A stretch of DNA of 49,163 nt from Paracoccus sp. (in: a-proteobacteria) (lineage in GTDB: Bacteria; Pseudomonadota; Alphaproteobacteria; Rhodobacterales; Rhodobacteraceae): NCBI GenBank assembly GCA_030538705.1, contig JAUNTL010000013.1, positions 1 through 49,163 on the forward strand, read 5' to 3'. Numbering within the stretch: position 1 is the first letter of the stretch; each line of letters starts with the position of its first letter. This document shows positions 34,693 to 45,893 of the stretch, piece after piece. The translations under genes were made by a program, and so were the position numbers. The notes beneath the pieces were generated by a model that saw only the letters and a list, made by a program, of their open reading frames with translations, made no database searches and had not been told where the DNA came from.

Positions 34693-36500
34693 TGATCCGC
34701 ATTCCGCTGCGCCCGCTGGCCCGCATCCTTCGCGCCCGGGAAACCGGGCAGGATCCCGACGCGATCGAGGCCGAGAACCGCGCCCGCCGCCATGCCGAGA
34801 TCCAGGATCGCGCCCGCAAACGGGCCGAGGGGCGTCTGGTGTTCATGGCCATGGGCTTTCTCATCGCTTTCGGCACGGTCGGGCTGCGGATGGGCGCGCT
34901 GGCGGCATCCGATCCGGCAGAGCCGCGCGCGCAGGCCACCGGGGCGCAGATCATCAGCCAGCGTGCCGATATCACCGACCGCAAGGGCAGGGTGCTGGCG
35001 ACCAATATGCTGACCCACAGCCTCTATGCCCAGCCCAACCAGATGGTTGACGGTGCCCGCGCGGCCGAGGCGCTGGCGCGGATCTTTCCTGATCTGGACG
35101 GCGCGCGGCTGGCGCAGGATTTCACCAATCCGAACCGCAAGTTTCTGTGGATCAAGAAAAAGATCAGCCCCGAACAGATGCAGGCCGTCCATGATATCGG
35201 CGAGCCGGGTCTGCTGTTTGGCCCGCGCGAGATGCGGCTTTATCCCAATGGGCGCAGCGCCAGCCATATTCTCGGCGGTGCGGGCTTTGGTGCCGAGGGC
35301 GTCAATTCGGCCGAGGTGATCGGCACCGCCGGGGTTGAAAAGGCTTTTGACGGCTGGCTGCGCAACCCCGCGAACGAAGGCGCGCCGCTGCGTCTGTCGA
35401 TCGACCTGACCGCGCAATCCGCAATGGAAGAGGTGCTGGGTGCGGGCATGCGGCGCATGAACGCCAAAGGCGCCGCCGGCGTCCTGATGGAGATCGACAC
35501 CGGCGAAATCATCGCCATGGCGAGCCTGCCCGATTTCAACCCCAATGACCGGCCCACGCCGCTGCTCAAGGGGGATCCTTCGGACAGCCCGCTGTTCAAC
35601 CGGGTGGTGCAGGGCCAGTATGAACTCGGCTCGACCTTCAAGATCTTTCCGATTGCGCAGGCGATGGACCTGCGGCTGGTCAATCCCAATACCCATATCA
35701 ACGCGCGCTCGCCGATGAAGATCGGTAAATATTCAATCCGTGATATTCACAGCTATGGCGACAGCCTGTCAGTCGCCGATATCATCGTGAAATCCTCGAA
35801 TGTGGGCACGGTGCGGGTCGCGCAGATGATCGGGGTCGAGCGGCAAAAGGACTTTTTGCAGAAGCTTGGCTTTTTCGATCCGACCACCGTCGAGATGGTC
35901 GAGGCCCCGACCGGCCGGCCGATCGTGCCGTCACGCTGGCCGGCAGTGACGGCGGCAACGGTCAGCTTTGGTCACGGGCTGGCGGCCAGCCCGCTGCATC
36001 TGGCGTCGGCCTATGCGACGCTGGCCAATGGCGGGCGCAAGGTCACCCCGACGCTGGTTCACGGCCGCACCCGCGCGCCGGGCGAACAGGTGCTGTCTGA
36101 ACAGGCGGCAAAGCTGTCGATGAACCTTCTGCGCGAGGTCGTGGTGCGCGGCACCGGGCGCTCGGGCAATGTTGCGGGCTATCAGATCGCCGGCAAGACC
36201 GGCACCGCCGACAAGCCGCGCCCCGGGGGGGGCTATTACAAGAACCGCGTTGTTGCGAATTTCGCCGCCGTCTTTCCCTCGGACAGGCCGAAATATGTGC
36301 TGGTTGTGACGCTGGATGAACCCACCGGCATGCTGGGCGGTGGCGAAAGCCGCGTGGCCGGTGCAACCGCCGTGCCGGTCGCCGCCGATCTGATCCGCCG
36401 TCTGGCGCCGGTTCTGGGCTTGCGCCCGGTTGATACGACGCCTCTGCCCGACATTGAAGCACCCCCCGGAACCGGGTTAAAGGTCGCCGCAAAAGATTGA
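34692..36500 (+). CDS. ftsI: Septal peptidoglycan transpeptidase FtsI (PBP3)
   Basis: Cross-links septal peptidoglycan with FtsW; target of beta-lactams. The 602 residues have a cytosolic basic N terminus, one span (about 49-70), a dimerisation domain with RADITDRKGRVLATN and a transpeptidase domain with catalytic STFK (Ser314-Lys317), SSN (368-370) and KTGTA (502-506). ATG 34692 is 8 bases after AGGAG; a GTG at 34689 is possible. It shares a base with the ftsL stop (TGATG). Confidence 0.97.
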   Translation: MIRIPLRPLARILRARETGQDPDAIEAENRARRHAEIQDRARKRAEGRLVFMAMGFLIAFGTVGLRMGALAASDPAEPRAQATGAQIISQRADITDRKGRVLATNMLTHSLYAQPNQMVDGARAAEALARIFPDLDGARLAQDFTNPNRKFLWIKKKISPEQMQAVHDIGEPGLLFGPREMRLYPNGRSASHILGGAGFGAEGVNSAEVIGTAGVEKAFDGWLRNPANEGAPLRLSIDLTAQSAMEEVLGAGMRRMNAKGAAGVLMEIDTGEIIAMASLPDFNPNDRPTPLLKGDPSDSPLFNRVVQGQYELGSTFKIFPIAQAMDLRLVNPNTHINARSPMKIGKYSIRDIHSYGDSLSVADIIVKSSNVGTVRVAQMIGVERQKDFLQKLGFFDPTTVEMVEAPTGRPIVPSRWPAVTAATVSFGHGLAASPLHLASAYATLANGGRKVTPTLVHGRTRAPGEQVLSEQAAKLSMNLLREVVVRGTGRSGNVAGYQIAGKTGTADKPRPGGGYYKNRVVANFAAVFPSDRPKYVLVVTLDEPTGMLGGGESRVAGATAVPVAADLIRRLAPVLGLRPVDTTPLPDIEAPPGTGLKVAAKD

Positions 36501-36510
36501 CGGAGAAATC

Positions 36511-37995
36511 ATGAGCCAGGACCAGAAGCGGCTGTCCCAACTGGGGCTGAGCGCCATTGCCGGGCACGACCCCGCGATCACCGGCATCTCGGTTGACAGC
36601 CGCACGGTCCGGCCGGGTCATCTGTTCGCGGCGCTGCCCGGATCGGCGCTTCATGGCGGGGAGTTCATTCAATATGCCCTGCGCATGGGCGCGGCGGCGG
36701 TGCTGACCGACGCGGCCGGCGCTGCGCTGGCGGCCGATCATCTGCGCGGCTGGGACGGCGCGCTGATCGTGGCCGAGGACCCGCGCGCGGCGCTGGCGGG
36801 GGCGGCGGCGCTGTGGTCGGGCGCGCAGCCCGAATATATGGTTGCGGTGACCGGAACCTCGGGCAAGACCTCGGTCGCGACCTTCACCCGCCAGATCTGG
36901 CAGGCGCTTGGCCACAAGGCGATCAGCCTTGGCACGATGGGCGTCGAGGGCGATTTCGAGGCCCGGCTGGCCCATACCACGCCCGAACCCGTGACCCTGC
37001 ACCGCGTGCTGGCCGAGGCCGCGCGCGCCGGCATCACCCATGCCGCGATGGAGGCATCGTCCCACGGGCTGGATCAGCGCCGGCTGGACGGGGTGCGGCT
37101 GATGGCCGGGGCTTTTACCAATTTCAGCCAGGATCATCTGGATTATCACGCCGGCTTTGACGAATATTTCGCGGCCAAGGCGCTGTTGTTCAGCCATATC
37201 CTCAGCCCCGGCGAGGCGGCGGTGATCAATACCGACAGCGAGCGCGGCCGGCAGATGGCCGATATCGCCCGCGAGCGCGAGCTGGCGCTGATGACGGTCG
37301 GGCGGGACGCGGATTGTGACCTGCGCATCCTCGCACAGCGCTATGACGCCACCGGGCAGGAACTGCGCTTTGCCTGGCAGGGACAGGCGCAGCTGGTCCG
37401 GCTTAACCTGATCGGCGGCTTTCAGGCGGAAAACGTGCTGGCGGCGGCGGGTCTGGCCATCGCGACCGGCGACGAGGCCGAGGCAGTGCTGGCATCCCTG
37501 CCGGGGTTGACGACGGTGCGCGGGCGCATGCAGCTGGCTGCGCAGCGCAACAATGGTGCGGCGGTCTTCGTTGATTACGCCCACAAGCCCGGCGCGGTGA
37601 TCGCGGCGCTGCAATCGCTGCGCCCGCATGTGATGGGCCGGATCATCGTCGTGCTGGGCGCGGGCGGCGACCGCGACCGTGGCAAGCGGGTGGTGATGGG
37701 CGAGGCGGCAAAGAATTTCGCTGATGTGGTTTATATCACCGATGACAACCCGCGGACCGAAGATCCGGCGGCAATCCGGGCCGAGGTGATGGCAGGCGCC
37801 GGCCGCGATGCGGTTGAAATCGGTGACCGGGCCGAGGCGATCCTGCGCGGCGTTGATGCGCTGCAACCCGGCGACGCGCTTTTGATTGCGGGCAAGGGGC
37901 ATGAGACCGGGCAGATCGTCGGCAATGACGTCTTTCCCTTTGATGATGCCGAACAGGCATCGGTCGCGGTCGCGGCTCTGGACGGGCGGATCTGA
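36511..37995 (+). CDS. murE: UDP-MurNAc-L-Ala-D-Glu:meso-diaminopimelate ligase
   Basis: Adds the third amino acid to the peptidoglycan precursor. The 494 residues have ATP-binding GTSGKTS (115-121), the DHLDYH block ([15 protein letters not shown]) and DNPR (412-415). The DNPR motif marks enzymes specific for meso-diaminopimelate, normal for a Gram-negative. The start is preceded by GGAGAAATC. The stop shares a base with murF (TGATG). Confidence 0.97.
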   Translation: MSQDQKRLSQLGLSAIAGHDPAITGISVDSRTVRPGHLFAALPGSALHGGEFIQYALRMGAAAVLTDAAGAALAADHLRGWDGALIVAEDPRAALAGAAALWSGAQPEYMVAVTGTSGKTSVATFTRQIWQALGHKAISLGTMGVEGDFEARLAHTTPEPVTLHRVLAEAARAGITHAAMEASSHGLDQRRLDGVRLMAGAFTNFSQDHLDYHAGFDEYFAAKALLFSHILSPGEAAVINTDSERGRQMADIARERELALMTVGRDADCDLRILAQRYDATGQELRFAWQGQAQLVRLNLIGGFQAENVLAAAGLAIATGDEAEAVLASLPGLTTVRGRMQLAAQRNNGAAVFVDYAHKPGAVIAALQSLRPHVMGRIIVVLGAGGDRDRGKRVVMGEAAKNFADVVYITDDNPRTEDPAAIRAEVMAGAGRDAVEIGDRAEAILRGVDALQPGDALLIAGKGHETGQIVGNDVFPFDDAEQASVAVAALDGRI

Positions 37996-39374
37996 TGGCG
38001 CTCTGGACCTCTGAGGATGCGGCGGCGGCGACGGGCGGCCGGGTTACCCGGCCATGGCAGGCCGATGGCGTCAGCATCGACACCCGCACGATCCGGCCGG
38101 GCGATCTTTTCGTGGCGCTTCAGGCGGCGCGTGACGGGCATGATTTCGTTGCCGCCGCATTGGCGCGCGGGGCGACGGCGGCGATGGTCAGCCACCGCCC
38201 CGCAGATCTGCCCGCCGATGCGCCGCTGCTGGTCGTCGATGATGTGCTGGAGGCGCTGGAGGCACTGGGCCGTGCCGGCCGGGCGCGCATCTCGGGCAAG
38301 GTCATCGGCGTGACGGGATCGGTCGGCAAGACCTCGACCAAGGAGATGCTGCGCGCGGCCCTGAACGGGCAGGGGCAGATTCATGCCGCCGAAGCCAGCT
38401 ATAACAACCATTGGGGCGTGCCCCTGACGCTGGCGCGGATGCCCGCCGACACGGATTTCGCCATTATCGAGATCGGAATGAGCAATCCCGGCGAAATCGC
38501 GCCGCTGGCCCGGCTGGCCCGCCCTCATGCCGCGCTGATCACCACCATCGCGCCGGCCCATATCGGCGCCTTCGGCAGTCTCGAGGGGATCGCGCATGAA
38601 AAGGCCGCCATCTTTTCCGGGCTGGAACCGGCAGGGGCGGCGATCATCCCGGCCGGGCTGGACACATCCGGCATTCTGCGTGCCGCCGCCGATGCCGCCG
38701 GTGCCCCGATCCTGAGCTTTGGCGCCGATGGCGAGGCGCGGCTGATCGACGCCACCCCCGAGGGCGAGGGGCTGGCAGTGCGCGCGGCGCTGTCGGGCCG
38801 GCCTGTGCGTTTCGCGCTGCGATCACTCGGGCCGCATTTCGCGATGAACGCCATGGGGGTGCTGGCCACGATCAGCGCGACCGGCGGTGATGTCGATCAG
38901 GCCGCGCAGGCGCTGGCGGACTGGCAGCCGCCGCAGGGCCGCGGCGCGGTCGAGGATCTGGGCGCCATCCGGCTGATCGACGATGCCTTTAACGCCAACC
39001 CTGCCTCGATGCGGGCCGGTCTGGCCACGCTGGCGCGCCTGCCCGGCCTGCGCCGTGTCGCGATTTTAGGTGATATGCTGGAACTGGGTGCAGGTGAAAT
39101 TGCCGATCATGCCGCACTCGCGGATGATCCGGCGATGGCATCGGTTGATGTCGTCCATTGTGCCGGCCCATTGATGCGGCATCTGCATGCGGCGCTGCCC
39201 GAGGGGCGCCGGGGGATATGGGCGGAATCCGCCGATGCACTGGCAAGCCGTCTGGACGAGATGGTCTGTCCCGGCGATACGGTGCTGGTCAAAGGCTCGA
39301 AAGGGTCGCTTATCAGCCGCGTCGTCACGGCGATGCGCAAGGCCGGGAACACGGCCACCGTTACGGGGACATGA
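37995..39374 (+). CDS. murF: UDP-MurNAc-tripeptide:D-alanyl-D-alanine ligase
   Basis: Completes the pentapeptide precursor by adding D-Ala-D-Ala. The 459 residues carry [15 protein letters not shown] (ATP loop, about 105-119), [27 protein letters not shown] and the C-terminal [15 protein letters not shown]. This set separates MurF from the other Mur ligases. It overlaps murE by one base; mraY starts 3 bases after its stop. Confidence 0.97.
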   Translation: MALWTSEDAAAATGGRVTRPWQADGVSIDTRTIRPGDLFVALQAARDGHDFVAAALARGATAAMVSHRPADLPADAPLLVVDDVLEALEALGRAGRARISGKVIGVTGSVGKTSTKEMLRAALNGQGQIHAAEASYNNHWGVPLTLARMPADTDFAIIEIGMSNPGEIAPLARLARPHAALITTIAPAHIGAFGSLEGIAHEKAAIFSGLEPAGAAIIPAGLDTSGILRAAADAAGAPILSFGADGEARLIDATPEGEGLAVRAALSGRPVRFALRSLGPHFAMNAMGVLATISATGGDVDQAAQALADWQPPQGRGAVEDLGAIRLIDDAFNANPASMRAGLATLARLPGLRRVAILGDMLELGAGEIADHAALADDPAMASVDVVHCAGPLMRHLHAALPEGRRGIWAESADALASRLDEMVCPGDTVLVKGSKGSLISRVVTAMRKAGNTATVTGT

Positions 39375-39377
39375 TCC

Positions 39378-40460
39378 ATGCTATACTGGCTGTATGAACT
39401 GACCGGCGGACAGGGACCGTTCAACCTGTTTCGCTATATCACCTTTCGCGCGGGCGGGGCGTTCTTTACGGCGCTGATCTTTGCCTTTCTGTTTGGCCGG
39501 CCGCTGATCGAATATCTGCGCCGGGTCCAGAAAAAGGGCCAGCCGATCCGTGACGATGGCCCCGAAACCCATTTCATCAAGGCCGGCACGCCGACCATGG
39601 GCGGCATTCTGATCCTGTCGGCACTGCTGGTCGGCACATTGCTCTGGGCGCGGTTGTCGAACGGCTATGTCTGGATCGTGCTGATGGTGACCTACGGCTA
39701 TGCGGCGATCGGCTTTGCCGATGATTTCGCCAAGGTCAGCAAGCATAACACCAAGGGCGTTTCGGGCCGGGTGCGCATGGCGCTGGGGCTGGGGCTGGCG
39801 CTGATCGCCTCGGTCTGGGCGGCCTGGCTGCACCCCGAGGCGCTGACCAACCAGCTTGCACTGCCATTTTTCAAGGACACGCTGATCAGCCTGTCGCTGT
39901 TCTTTGTGCCCTTTGCCATGGTGGTGATCGTCGGTGCGGCCAATTCGGTCAACCTGACCGACGGGCTGGACGGTCTGGCCATCATGCCGGTGATGATCGC
40001 GGCCGCCACCTTTGGCGTCATCGCCTATATGGTCGGCCATGCCAATTTCGCCAATTATCTGGGCCTGCATTATGTTCCCGGAACGGGCGAGCTGGTGATC
40101 TTTGTCGCCGCGCTGATCGGCGGGGGGCTGGGTTTTCTGTGGTATAACGCGCCGCCGGCTGCGGTGTTCATGGGTGATACCGGCAGCCTTGCCCTCGGCG
40201 GGGCGCTGGGCGCCATCGCGGTCGTCACCAAGCACGAGATCGTGCTGGCCATCGTCGGCGGCCTGTTCGTGGTCGAGGCGCTGAGCGTCATCATTCAGGT
40301 GCTTTATTTCAAGCGCACCGGAAAGCGCGTCTTTCTGATGGCGCCGATCCACCACCACTTTGAAAAGAAGGGCTGGAAGGAAAGCCAGATCGTCATCCGC
40401 TTCTGGATCATCGCGCTGATTCTGGCGCTGATCGGTCTGGCGACGCTGAAGCTGCGCTGA
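39378..40460 (+). CDS. mraY: Phospho-N-acetylmuramoyl-pentapeptide transferase
   Basis: Makes lipid I by moving phospho-MurNAc-pentapeptide to undecaprenyl phosphate. The 360-residue protein has about ten spans and the catalytic motifs GFADDFAKV (DDD-type site), [13 protein letters not shown] and [12 protein letters not shown], with the C-terminal [11 protein letters not shown]. Spacing and motifs are standard. Confidence 0.98.
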   Translation: MLYWLYELTGGQGPFNLFRYITFRAGGAFFTALIFAFLFGRPLIEYLRRVQKKGQPIRDDGPETHFIKAGTPTMGGILILSALLVGTLLWARLSNGYVWIVLMVTYGYAAIGFADDFAKVSKHNTKGVSGRVRMALGLGLALIASVWAAWLHPEALTNQLALPFFKDTLISLSLFFVPFAMVVIVGAANSVNLTDGLDGLAIMPVMIAAATFGVIAYMVGHANFANYLGLHYVPGTGELVIFVAALIGGGLGFLWYNAPPAAVFMGDTGSLALGGALGAIAVVTKHEIVLAIVGGLFVVEALSVIIQVLYFKRTGKRVFLMAPIHHHFEKKGWKESQIVIRFWIIALILALIGLATLKLR

Positions 40461-40462
40461 GC

Positions 40463-41050
40463 ATGGATGACGCGGCATCGGGCGCCCCCGCCGCCCCGTC
40501 CGATGCGGCGGCTGACCCGGATGCCGGCCCTCGCGCCTCATCAGCCGGTGGCCCCGCGCCCCTGCGAGAGATCGCGGCCGAGCCCTATTTCAAAAGCTGG
40601 GATGACGCTGCTGCCAGATTGGTGCGCAGCGTGTTCCTGTTGGGTGCGGGCGGTCTGGGGCTGCTGTTTTTGCCGGTTGTCTTTGGGCCGGTGGTCGGGG
40701 TTCTGGCTGCGCCTGCCTCTTTCGGGGGGCTTTATCAGTTCATCGTAACCTTGTTTGCCGCGCTGATTTTCATGGCCGGCGTGATCGGCAGCCTGATCTG
40801 GGGCGCGGTCGTGCTGCTGGGCGCGATCAACGCGGCGATCATCGCGGCCTCGCAGGACATGCCCGAGGCGGCCGGCCGTATCAGTTCGGGCCTGCTGCGT
40901 CTGTTCAGCCGTGAACGGCGCTTTGTGGCAATGGTCTTGCCGGCGATGTCGCTCAGCGTCATTCTGGTTGTCGTGCTGATATCCGGGATCAGCGCATCGA
41001 AGGACCTGATCCGGGATGTGTTTCGCGCAACAGGAGTTTTGTCGCCATGA
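40463..41050 (+). CDS. Unknown membrane protein inside the dcw cluster
   Basis: A 195-residue protein I do not recognise. The N terminus (1-35) is Ala/Pro/Asp rich and probably disordered. Three strongly hydrophobic stretches follow (about 58-85, 90-125 and 155-180). The start is 2 bases after the mraY stop, and its end overlaps murD by ATGA, so it is read as part of the cell-wall operon. The intrusion between mraY and murD suggests a role at the membrane step of precursor synthesis, but that is inference from position only. Codon use is like its neighbours. Confidence 0.8.
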   Translation: MDDAASGAPAAPSDAAADPDAGPRASSAGGPAPLREIAAEPYFKSWDDAAARLVRSVFLLGAGGLGLLFLPVVFGPVVGVLAAPASFGGLYQFIVTLFAALIFMAGVIGSLIWGAVVLLGAINAAIIAASQDMPEAAGRISSGLLRLFSRERRFVAMVLPAMSLSVILVVVLISGISASKDLIRDVFRATGVLSP

Positions 41051-42453
41051 TCCCCGTCCAAGGTGTCACCGGCCAGGCCATCGCCGTTCTGGGCCTCGGC
41101 CGTTCGGGCCGGGCCACCGCCGCCGCGCTGGCGGCGGGCGGGGCGCAGGTCATCGTCTGGGACGACGGGCAGGAGGCCCGCGCCATGGCCGCATCCGAGG
41201 GGATGGAGCTGCGCGATCTGACCGAGATACGGGCCTGGGACGGGGTGGCGGCGCTGATTACCAGCCCCGGCATTCCCCATCTTTACCCCCGCCCGCATCC
41301 GGTGATCGCCGTGGCGCTGGAACTGGGGGTGCCGGTCGATAACGATATCGGGCTGTTCTTTCGCAGCTTTGCCACCCCGGACTGGGACGGATACGACGTG
41401 ACCCCGCGCGTCATCGCCGTGACCGGATCGAACGGCAAGTCGACGACCTCGGCGCTGATCCACCATATCCTGCGTGCGGCGGGCCGTCCGGCACAGCTGG
41501 GCGGCAATATCGGCACCGGCGTCCTGTCGCTGGAGCCGGCCCATGACGGCGAGGTCGTCGTGCTGGAGCTGTCCTCTTACCAGACGGACCTTGCCCGCAG
41601 CCTGACACCCGATGTCGCCGTCTTTACCAATCTGTCGCCCGATCATCTGGATCGCCACGGCGGGCCGGGCGGCTATTTCGCGGCCAAGCGGCGGCTGTTT
41701 GCCGAAGGCGGGCCGGATCGTTGCGTCATCGGCGTCGATGAGGTTGAGGGGCGCTTTCTCGCGGGGCAGATGGCACTGGGCGCGGCTGATGATCGCGTGA
41801 TCCGTGTGTCCGCGCACGAGCGGCTGGACCGCTTTGGCTGGTCGGTCTCGGCGCGCAAGGGATTTCTGGCCGAATATCGCAAGGGGCGTCAGATCGCCTC
41901 GGTCGATCTGCGCGGCGTGACCGGGCTGCCGGGGGCGCATAATCACCAGAATGCCGCCGCCGCATGGGCCGCCTGCCGCGCGACCGGCCTTGCCCCGCGC
42001 GAGATCGAGGCCGCATTTCACACATTCGCGGGCCTGCCCCATCGCAGCCAGACCGTGCGCGAGCTGGACGGTGTGCGTTGGGTCAACGATTCAAAGGCGA
42101 CGAATACCGATGCCGCCCAGCAGGCGCTGCGCGCCTTTGAGCGCACGCGCTGGATCGCCGGCGGGCTTGGCAAGGAAGGCGGGATCGAGGCCCTGTTGCC
42201 GCATCTGGGGCATGTGGTCAAAGCCTATCTGATCGGCCATTCGGCGCGCGATTTCGCGCTTCAGCTGGGTGAGACGCCCCATGAGGTCGTCGATACGATG
42301 GATCAGGCCGTTGCCCGCGCCCATGCCGAGGCCAGCCCCGGCGAGACCGTGTTGCTGGCCCCTGCCGCCGCCAGTTTCGACCAATATCCGAATTTCGAAA
42401 AGCGGGGCGAGCATTTCACCGCGCTTGTCACCGCGCTTGAACCGCGCCGGTAA
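41047..42453 (+). CDS. murD: UDP-MurNAc-L-alanine:D-glutamate ligase
   Basis: Adds D-glutamate, the second residue of the stem peptide. The 468 residues have a Rossmann-like N terminus ([20 protein letters not shown]), the ATP loop GSNGKSTTS (127-135), [13 protein letters not shown] and the C-terminal [16 protein letters not shown], all MurD signatures. It is the last gene of the cluster here: ftsW and murG, which normally follow, are absent. Confidence 0.97.
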   Translation: MIPVQGVTGQAIAVLGLGRSGRATAAALAAGGAQVIVWDDGQEARAMAASEGMELRDLTEIRAWDGVAALITSPGIPHLYPRPHPVIAVALELGVPVDNDIGLFFRSFATPDWDGYDVTPRVIAVTGSNGKSTTSALIHHILRAAGRPAQLGGNIGTGVLSLEPAHDGEVVVLELSSYQTDLARSLTPDVAVFTNLSPDHLDRHGGPGGYFAAKRRLFAEGGPDRCVIGVDEVEGRFLAGQMALGAADDRVIRVSAHERLDRFGWSVSARKGFLAEYRKGRQIASVDLRGVTGLPGAHNHQNAAAAWAACRATGLAPREIEAAFHTFAGLPHRSQTVRELDGVRWVNDSKATNTDAAQQALRAFERTRWIAGGLGKEGGIEALLPHLGHVVKAYLIGHSARDFALQLGETPHEVVDTMDQAVARAHAEASPGETVLLAPAAASFDQYPNFEKRGEHFTALVTALEPRR

Positions 42454-42914
42454 CACGCCTGCCGTGGTTGTCTGCGGCCCGGCTTTGGTGGAACTCGCGC
42501 CGGATCAGCGGGCTAAAGCGGTGCGGGATCTGTGACGGAACCGTCAGCCCGGCCCGTGGCCTTGCCGTGGCGACGATCAGACGCAGTGCCTGCCCTGTAG
42601 CCCGTGATCTCTGCGCGCGGCGCTGTCTTACCGGTGCCGGGAAGATGGCACGCGGTTCGGTCGCCGACGGGCAGAGCTGTGGGCAGAGCGGTTGCCCGAT
42701 CAGGCGATGACGGGCGCATGTCTGGAATACAGGCAATCCGCGCGGCGATTTTCGGCAGGCATCGGTCGCCACAGCCCGGCCGCGCAGCCCGGATCTGATC
42801 GGGGCTGTTCTCGGGCGATCTGTCCGATGGCTGACACAGCCCTATGCATCAGCGATGCCGGTCAGGCCGTGCAGGGATAACGCGATGCCGCCGGACAGGG
42901 CTGACGGTCGCGGC
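42454..42914. other. Intergenic gap after the truncated dcw cluster
   Basis: About 460 bases without a convincing gene. A short dyad TGACGG-AA-CCGTCA lies at 42533-42546. No terminator with a U-run, tRNA or transposase remnant was recognised. The open frames present are short, Arg/Pro rich and without start signals. Confidence 0.6.
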
Positions 42915-43424
42915 TCAGGGCCGCTGGGACGACAGAAACCGCGCCGCCATAAAGCCGTTGCGCCCCTGGGCGTCGCGGATCTCGACCCAATTGTCGGGCG
43001 CCGGACCGATGACGGTCACGGACTGGCCACGGGACAGCCGCCCGATCACCGCGTCCCCGGTGGTCGGGCCGGCACGGAAGTTCACCGAATTGGCGGTCAC
43101 ATACAGCAGGTCGCTTGCCGCGACCTCCAGCGGGGGCGGCGGTTCGGACCCGGCGAATTCGGGTGAGGGGCGCAGATCAGGCCCGGCAAAAGGGGACGCC
43201 TGCTGCGGTGTCTGTTCGACCTCCGAGGCGGGGACCTGCGCCGTGCCCTCGGGCTGGCGCGGGTTCAGAGAGATGCGCACCGGCGCGGCCTCGGGTGTCG
43301 CGGCCTCCTGCGGCGTTGCGGTGGCCGTGGGGGGCGCGACGCGGACTGATCGGCCTTCACCGCCGCCCAGCACCCACATCGCCCCGAACAGCCCCAGTAA
43401 TGTCACCGCAATCAGCCTGAACAT
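42915..43424 (-). CDS. Exported SH3b-domain protein
   Basis: A 169-residue envelope protein. It has an N-terminal hydrophobic anchor (about 3-20), a long Pro/Ala/Glu linker (about 25-105) and a C-terminal bacterial SH3 domain: LYVTANSVNFRAGPTTGDAVIGRLSRGQSVTVIG...WVEIRDAQGRNGFMAARFL. SH3b domains often bind cell-wall peptides or serve as scaffolds; the role here is not known. GGGAGAG precedes the ATG. It is divergent from parC. Confidence 0.85.
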   Translation of the reverse strand: MFRLIAVTLLGLFGAMWVLGGGEGRSVRVAPPTATATPQEAATPEAAPVRISLNPRQPEGTAQVPASEVEQTPQQASPFAGPDLRPSPEFAGSEPPPPLEVAASDLLYVTANSVNFRAGPTTGDAVIGRLSRGQSVTVIGPAPDNWVEIRDAQGRNGFMAARFLSSQRP

Positions 43425-43600
43425 CCGCTCTCCCGTTCCTGTTCAACGTGCCGGCCGGATCACAGGTCACGGCCGGCCCCGCGCGCTCGCGCCGCGATAC
43501 GCCGGGTTAACGCAACAGGCAAGCCCGCCGTTCCGCCGATGGCGCATGGTCCGGTGCATTTCGACTGGACCGGCCCGGCCTGCCGGCCTAAATCCGTCCT

Positions 43601-45868
43601 ATGTCTGACGATCTCATCCCCGAGCAACCCGAAAACCTCAGCCTGGAACCGCTGTCGCGTGCCATTGGCGAGCGTTACCTGACCTATGCGCTGTCGACGA
43701 TCATGCACCGGGCTTTGCCCGATGCGCGCGACGGGCTGAAACCGGTCCATCGCCGCATTCTGTATGCGATGCGCGAATTGCGCCTGTCGCCGGGCGGGGC
43801 TTTTCGCAAATCGGCCAAGATCGCCGGCGATGTGATGGGCAACTATCACCCGCATGGCGATGCGGCGATCTATGATGCCATGGCGCGGCTCGCGCAGGAT
43901 TTCGCGATGCGTTATCCGCTGGTCAACGGGCAGGGGAATTTCGGCAATATCGACGGCGACAGCCCCGCCGCCTCGCGTTATACCGAGGCGCGGCTGGCGC
44001 AGCCGGGCGATGTGCTGATGGAGGGGCTGGCCGAGGATGCGGTCGATTTCCGTCCGAATTACGATGGCACGCTGACCGAACCGGTCGTGTTGCCCGCGGC
44101 CTTCCCGAACCTGCTGTGCAACGGTGCATCGGGCATTGCGGTTGGTATGGCCACCAATATTCCGCCCCATAACCTGCACGAGGTCATCGACGCCTGTCTG
44201 CATCTGATCAAGACGCCGGACGCGCGCGACGACACGCTGCTGAACTTCGTGCAAGGCCCTGATTTTCCGACCGGCGGCGTGCTGGTCGAAACCCCCGATG
44301 CGCTGCGCGAGGCCTATCGGACCGGGCGCGGCAGCCTGCGGTTGCGCGCCCGGTGGCGGCAGGAGGATCTCGGCCGGGGCACATGGCAGATCGTGGTGAC
44401 AGAGATCCCGTATCAGGTTCAGAAATCCCGCCTGATCGAGCGTCTGGCCGAGCTGATCCAGACCAGAAAGCTGCCGATCCTTGCCGATGTGCGCGACGAA
44501 TCCGCCGAGGATATCCGCATCGTGCTGGAGCCAAAGACCCGCAGCGTCGACCCCGCCCAGTTGATGGCGGCGCTGTTCCGGGTCTCGGATCTGGAGACCC
44601 GTTTCGGGTTGAACATGAACGTGCTGATCGACGGGCGGGTGCCCCGTGTCTGCTCGCTCAAGGAGGTGCTGCGCGCCTTTGTCGACCATCGCCGCGACGT
44701 GCTGCTGCGCCGCTCGCGCTTTCGTCTGGACAAGATCGCCTCGCGGCTGGAGGTTCTGGAAGGGTATATCATTGCCTTCCTCAACCTCGACCGGGTGATC
44801 GAGATCATCCGCTATGATGACGACCCCAAGGCCGGGCTGCTGGCCGAGGACTGGGCGCCGGCCGGCGCGGCGGCGGCGCTGCACCTGACTGAAACGCAGG
44901 CCGAGGCGATCCTGAACATGCGCCTGCGCGCGCTGCGCAAGCTCGAAGAGATGGAGTTGCGGGCCGAGCGTGACAGGCTGCGTGACGAGGGCGCCGGGCT
45001 TGAGGCGCTGATCGCCGATGAGGGCGCACAATGGGACCGCGTTTCGGCAGAACTGCGCGAGACCCGCAACCAGTTCGGAAAATCGGCCGAGGGCGGCATG
45101 CGCCGCACCGAGATCAGCGCGTCCGAGGATGTCCAGCCGCTCGATATGGATGCGATGATCGAGCGCGAGCCGGTGACGGTCATCCTGTCAAAGATGGGCT
45201 GGATCAGGGCGATGAAGGGCCATCAGCCGCTGGAGGCCGAGGTCAAGTTCCGCGATGGCGACGGACCGTTCATGGCCCTGCATGCAGAGACCACGGACAA
45301 GCTGATGCTGTTTGGATCGAACGGGCGGTTCTATACGCTCTCGGCCAATGATCTGCCCGGCGGGCGCGGGCTGGGCGAACCGGTGCGCCTGATGGTCGAT
45401 CTGCCCAATGATGCGGCCATCGTCGATCTGTTCGCCTGGCGTGACGGGGTGAAATACCTCATCGCGTCCAAGGCGGGGGACGGGTTTGTCGTCAATGCCG
45501 CCGACATCCTTGCCCAGACCAAAAGCGGCAAGCAGGTGCTGAACGGCACTGCCCTGCTGTGCCGGCCGGTCTCGGGCGATCACGTTGCCTGTGTGGGTGA
45601 AAACCGCAAGATGCTGGTCTTTGCGCTGTCCGAACTGCCTGAAATGGCGCGCGGCAAAGGTGTGCGGCTGCAAAAGTTCAAGGATGGCGGGCTGTCGGAT
45701 GCGATCTGCCTGACGCTGGCCGAGGGGCTGCGCTGGCAGGAAAGCGGCGGGCGCACCCGGACCGAACCCGATCTTGGCGAATGGCTGGCCAAACGCGCAA
45801 GCGCCGGGCGCATGGCCCCGCGCGGATTTCCGCGTAACAATAAATTCAACGAGGCCGCGGACCGGTAA
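43601..45868 (+). CDS. parC: DNA topoisomerase IV subunit A
   Basis: Breaks and rejoins DNA to separate daughter chromosomes. The 755-residue protein has YHPHGDAAIYDAM (82-94) in the DNA-gate helix and catalytic Tyr127 in AASRYTEARL. It is shorter than GyrA in its C-terminal domain and lacks the GyrA box, which favours ParC. The position matching GyrA Ser83 and ParC Ser80 is Ala88. The start at 43601 gives the family-like N terminus ENLSLEPLSRAIGERYLTYALSTI. No good Shine-Dalgarno is seen upstream. Confidence 0.93.
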   Translation: MSDDLIPEQPENLSLEPLSRAIGERYLTYALSTIMHRALPDARDGLKPVHRRILYAMRELRLSPGGAFRKSAKIAGDVMGNYHPHGDAAIYDAMARLAQDFAMRYPLVNGQGNFGNIDGDSPAASRYTEARLAQPGDVLMEGLAEDAVDFRPNYDGTLTEPVVLPAAFPNLLCNGASGIAVGMATNIPPHNLHEVIDACLHLIKTPDARDDTLLNFVQGPDFPTGGVLVETPDALREAYRTGRGSLRLRARWRQEDLGRGTWQIVVTEIPYQVQKSRLIERLAELIQTRKLPILADVRDESAEDIRIVLEPKTRSVDPAQLMAALFRVSDLETRFGLNMNVLIDGRVPRVCSLKEVLRAFVDHRRDVLLRRSRFRLDKIASRLEVLEGYIIAFLNLDRVIEIIRYDDDPKAGLLAEDWAPAGAAAALHLTETQAEAILNMRLRALRKLEEMELRAERDRLRDEGAGLEALIADEGAQWDRVSAELRETRNQFGKSAEGGMRRTEISASEDVQPLDMDAMIEREPVTVILSKMGWIRAMKGHQPLEAEVKFRDGDGPFMALHAETTDKLMLFGSNGRFYTLSANDLPGGRGLGEPVRLMVDLPNDAAIVDLFAWRDGVKYLIASKAGDGFVVNAADILAQTKSGKQVLNGTALLCRPVSGDHVACVGENRKMLVFALSELPEMARGKGVRLQKFKDGGLSDAICLTLAEGLRWQESGGRTRTEPDLGEWLAKRASAGRMAPRGFPRNNKFNEAADR

Positions 45869-45893
45869 CGCCCGCGCCTTCGTCACCGCCCAT

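Noticed and set aside
36043-37902. 619-residue minus-strand open frame over ftsI and murE
   Set aside because: Shadow frame opposite two certain genes.
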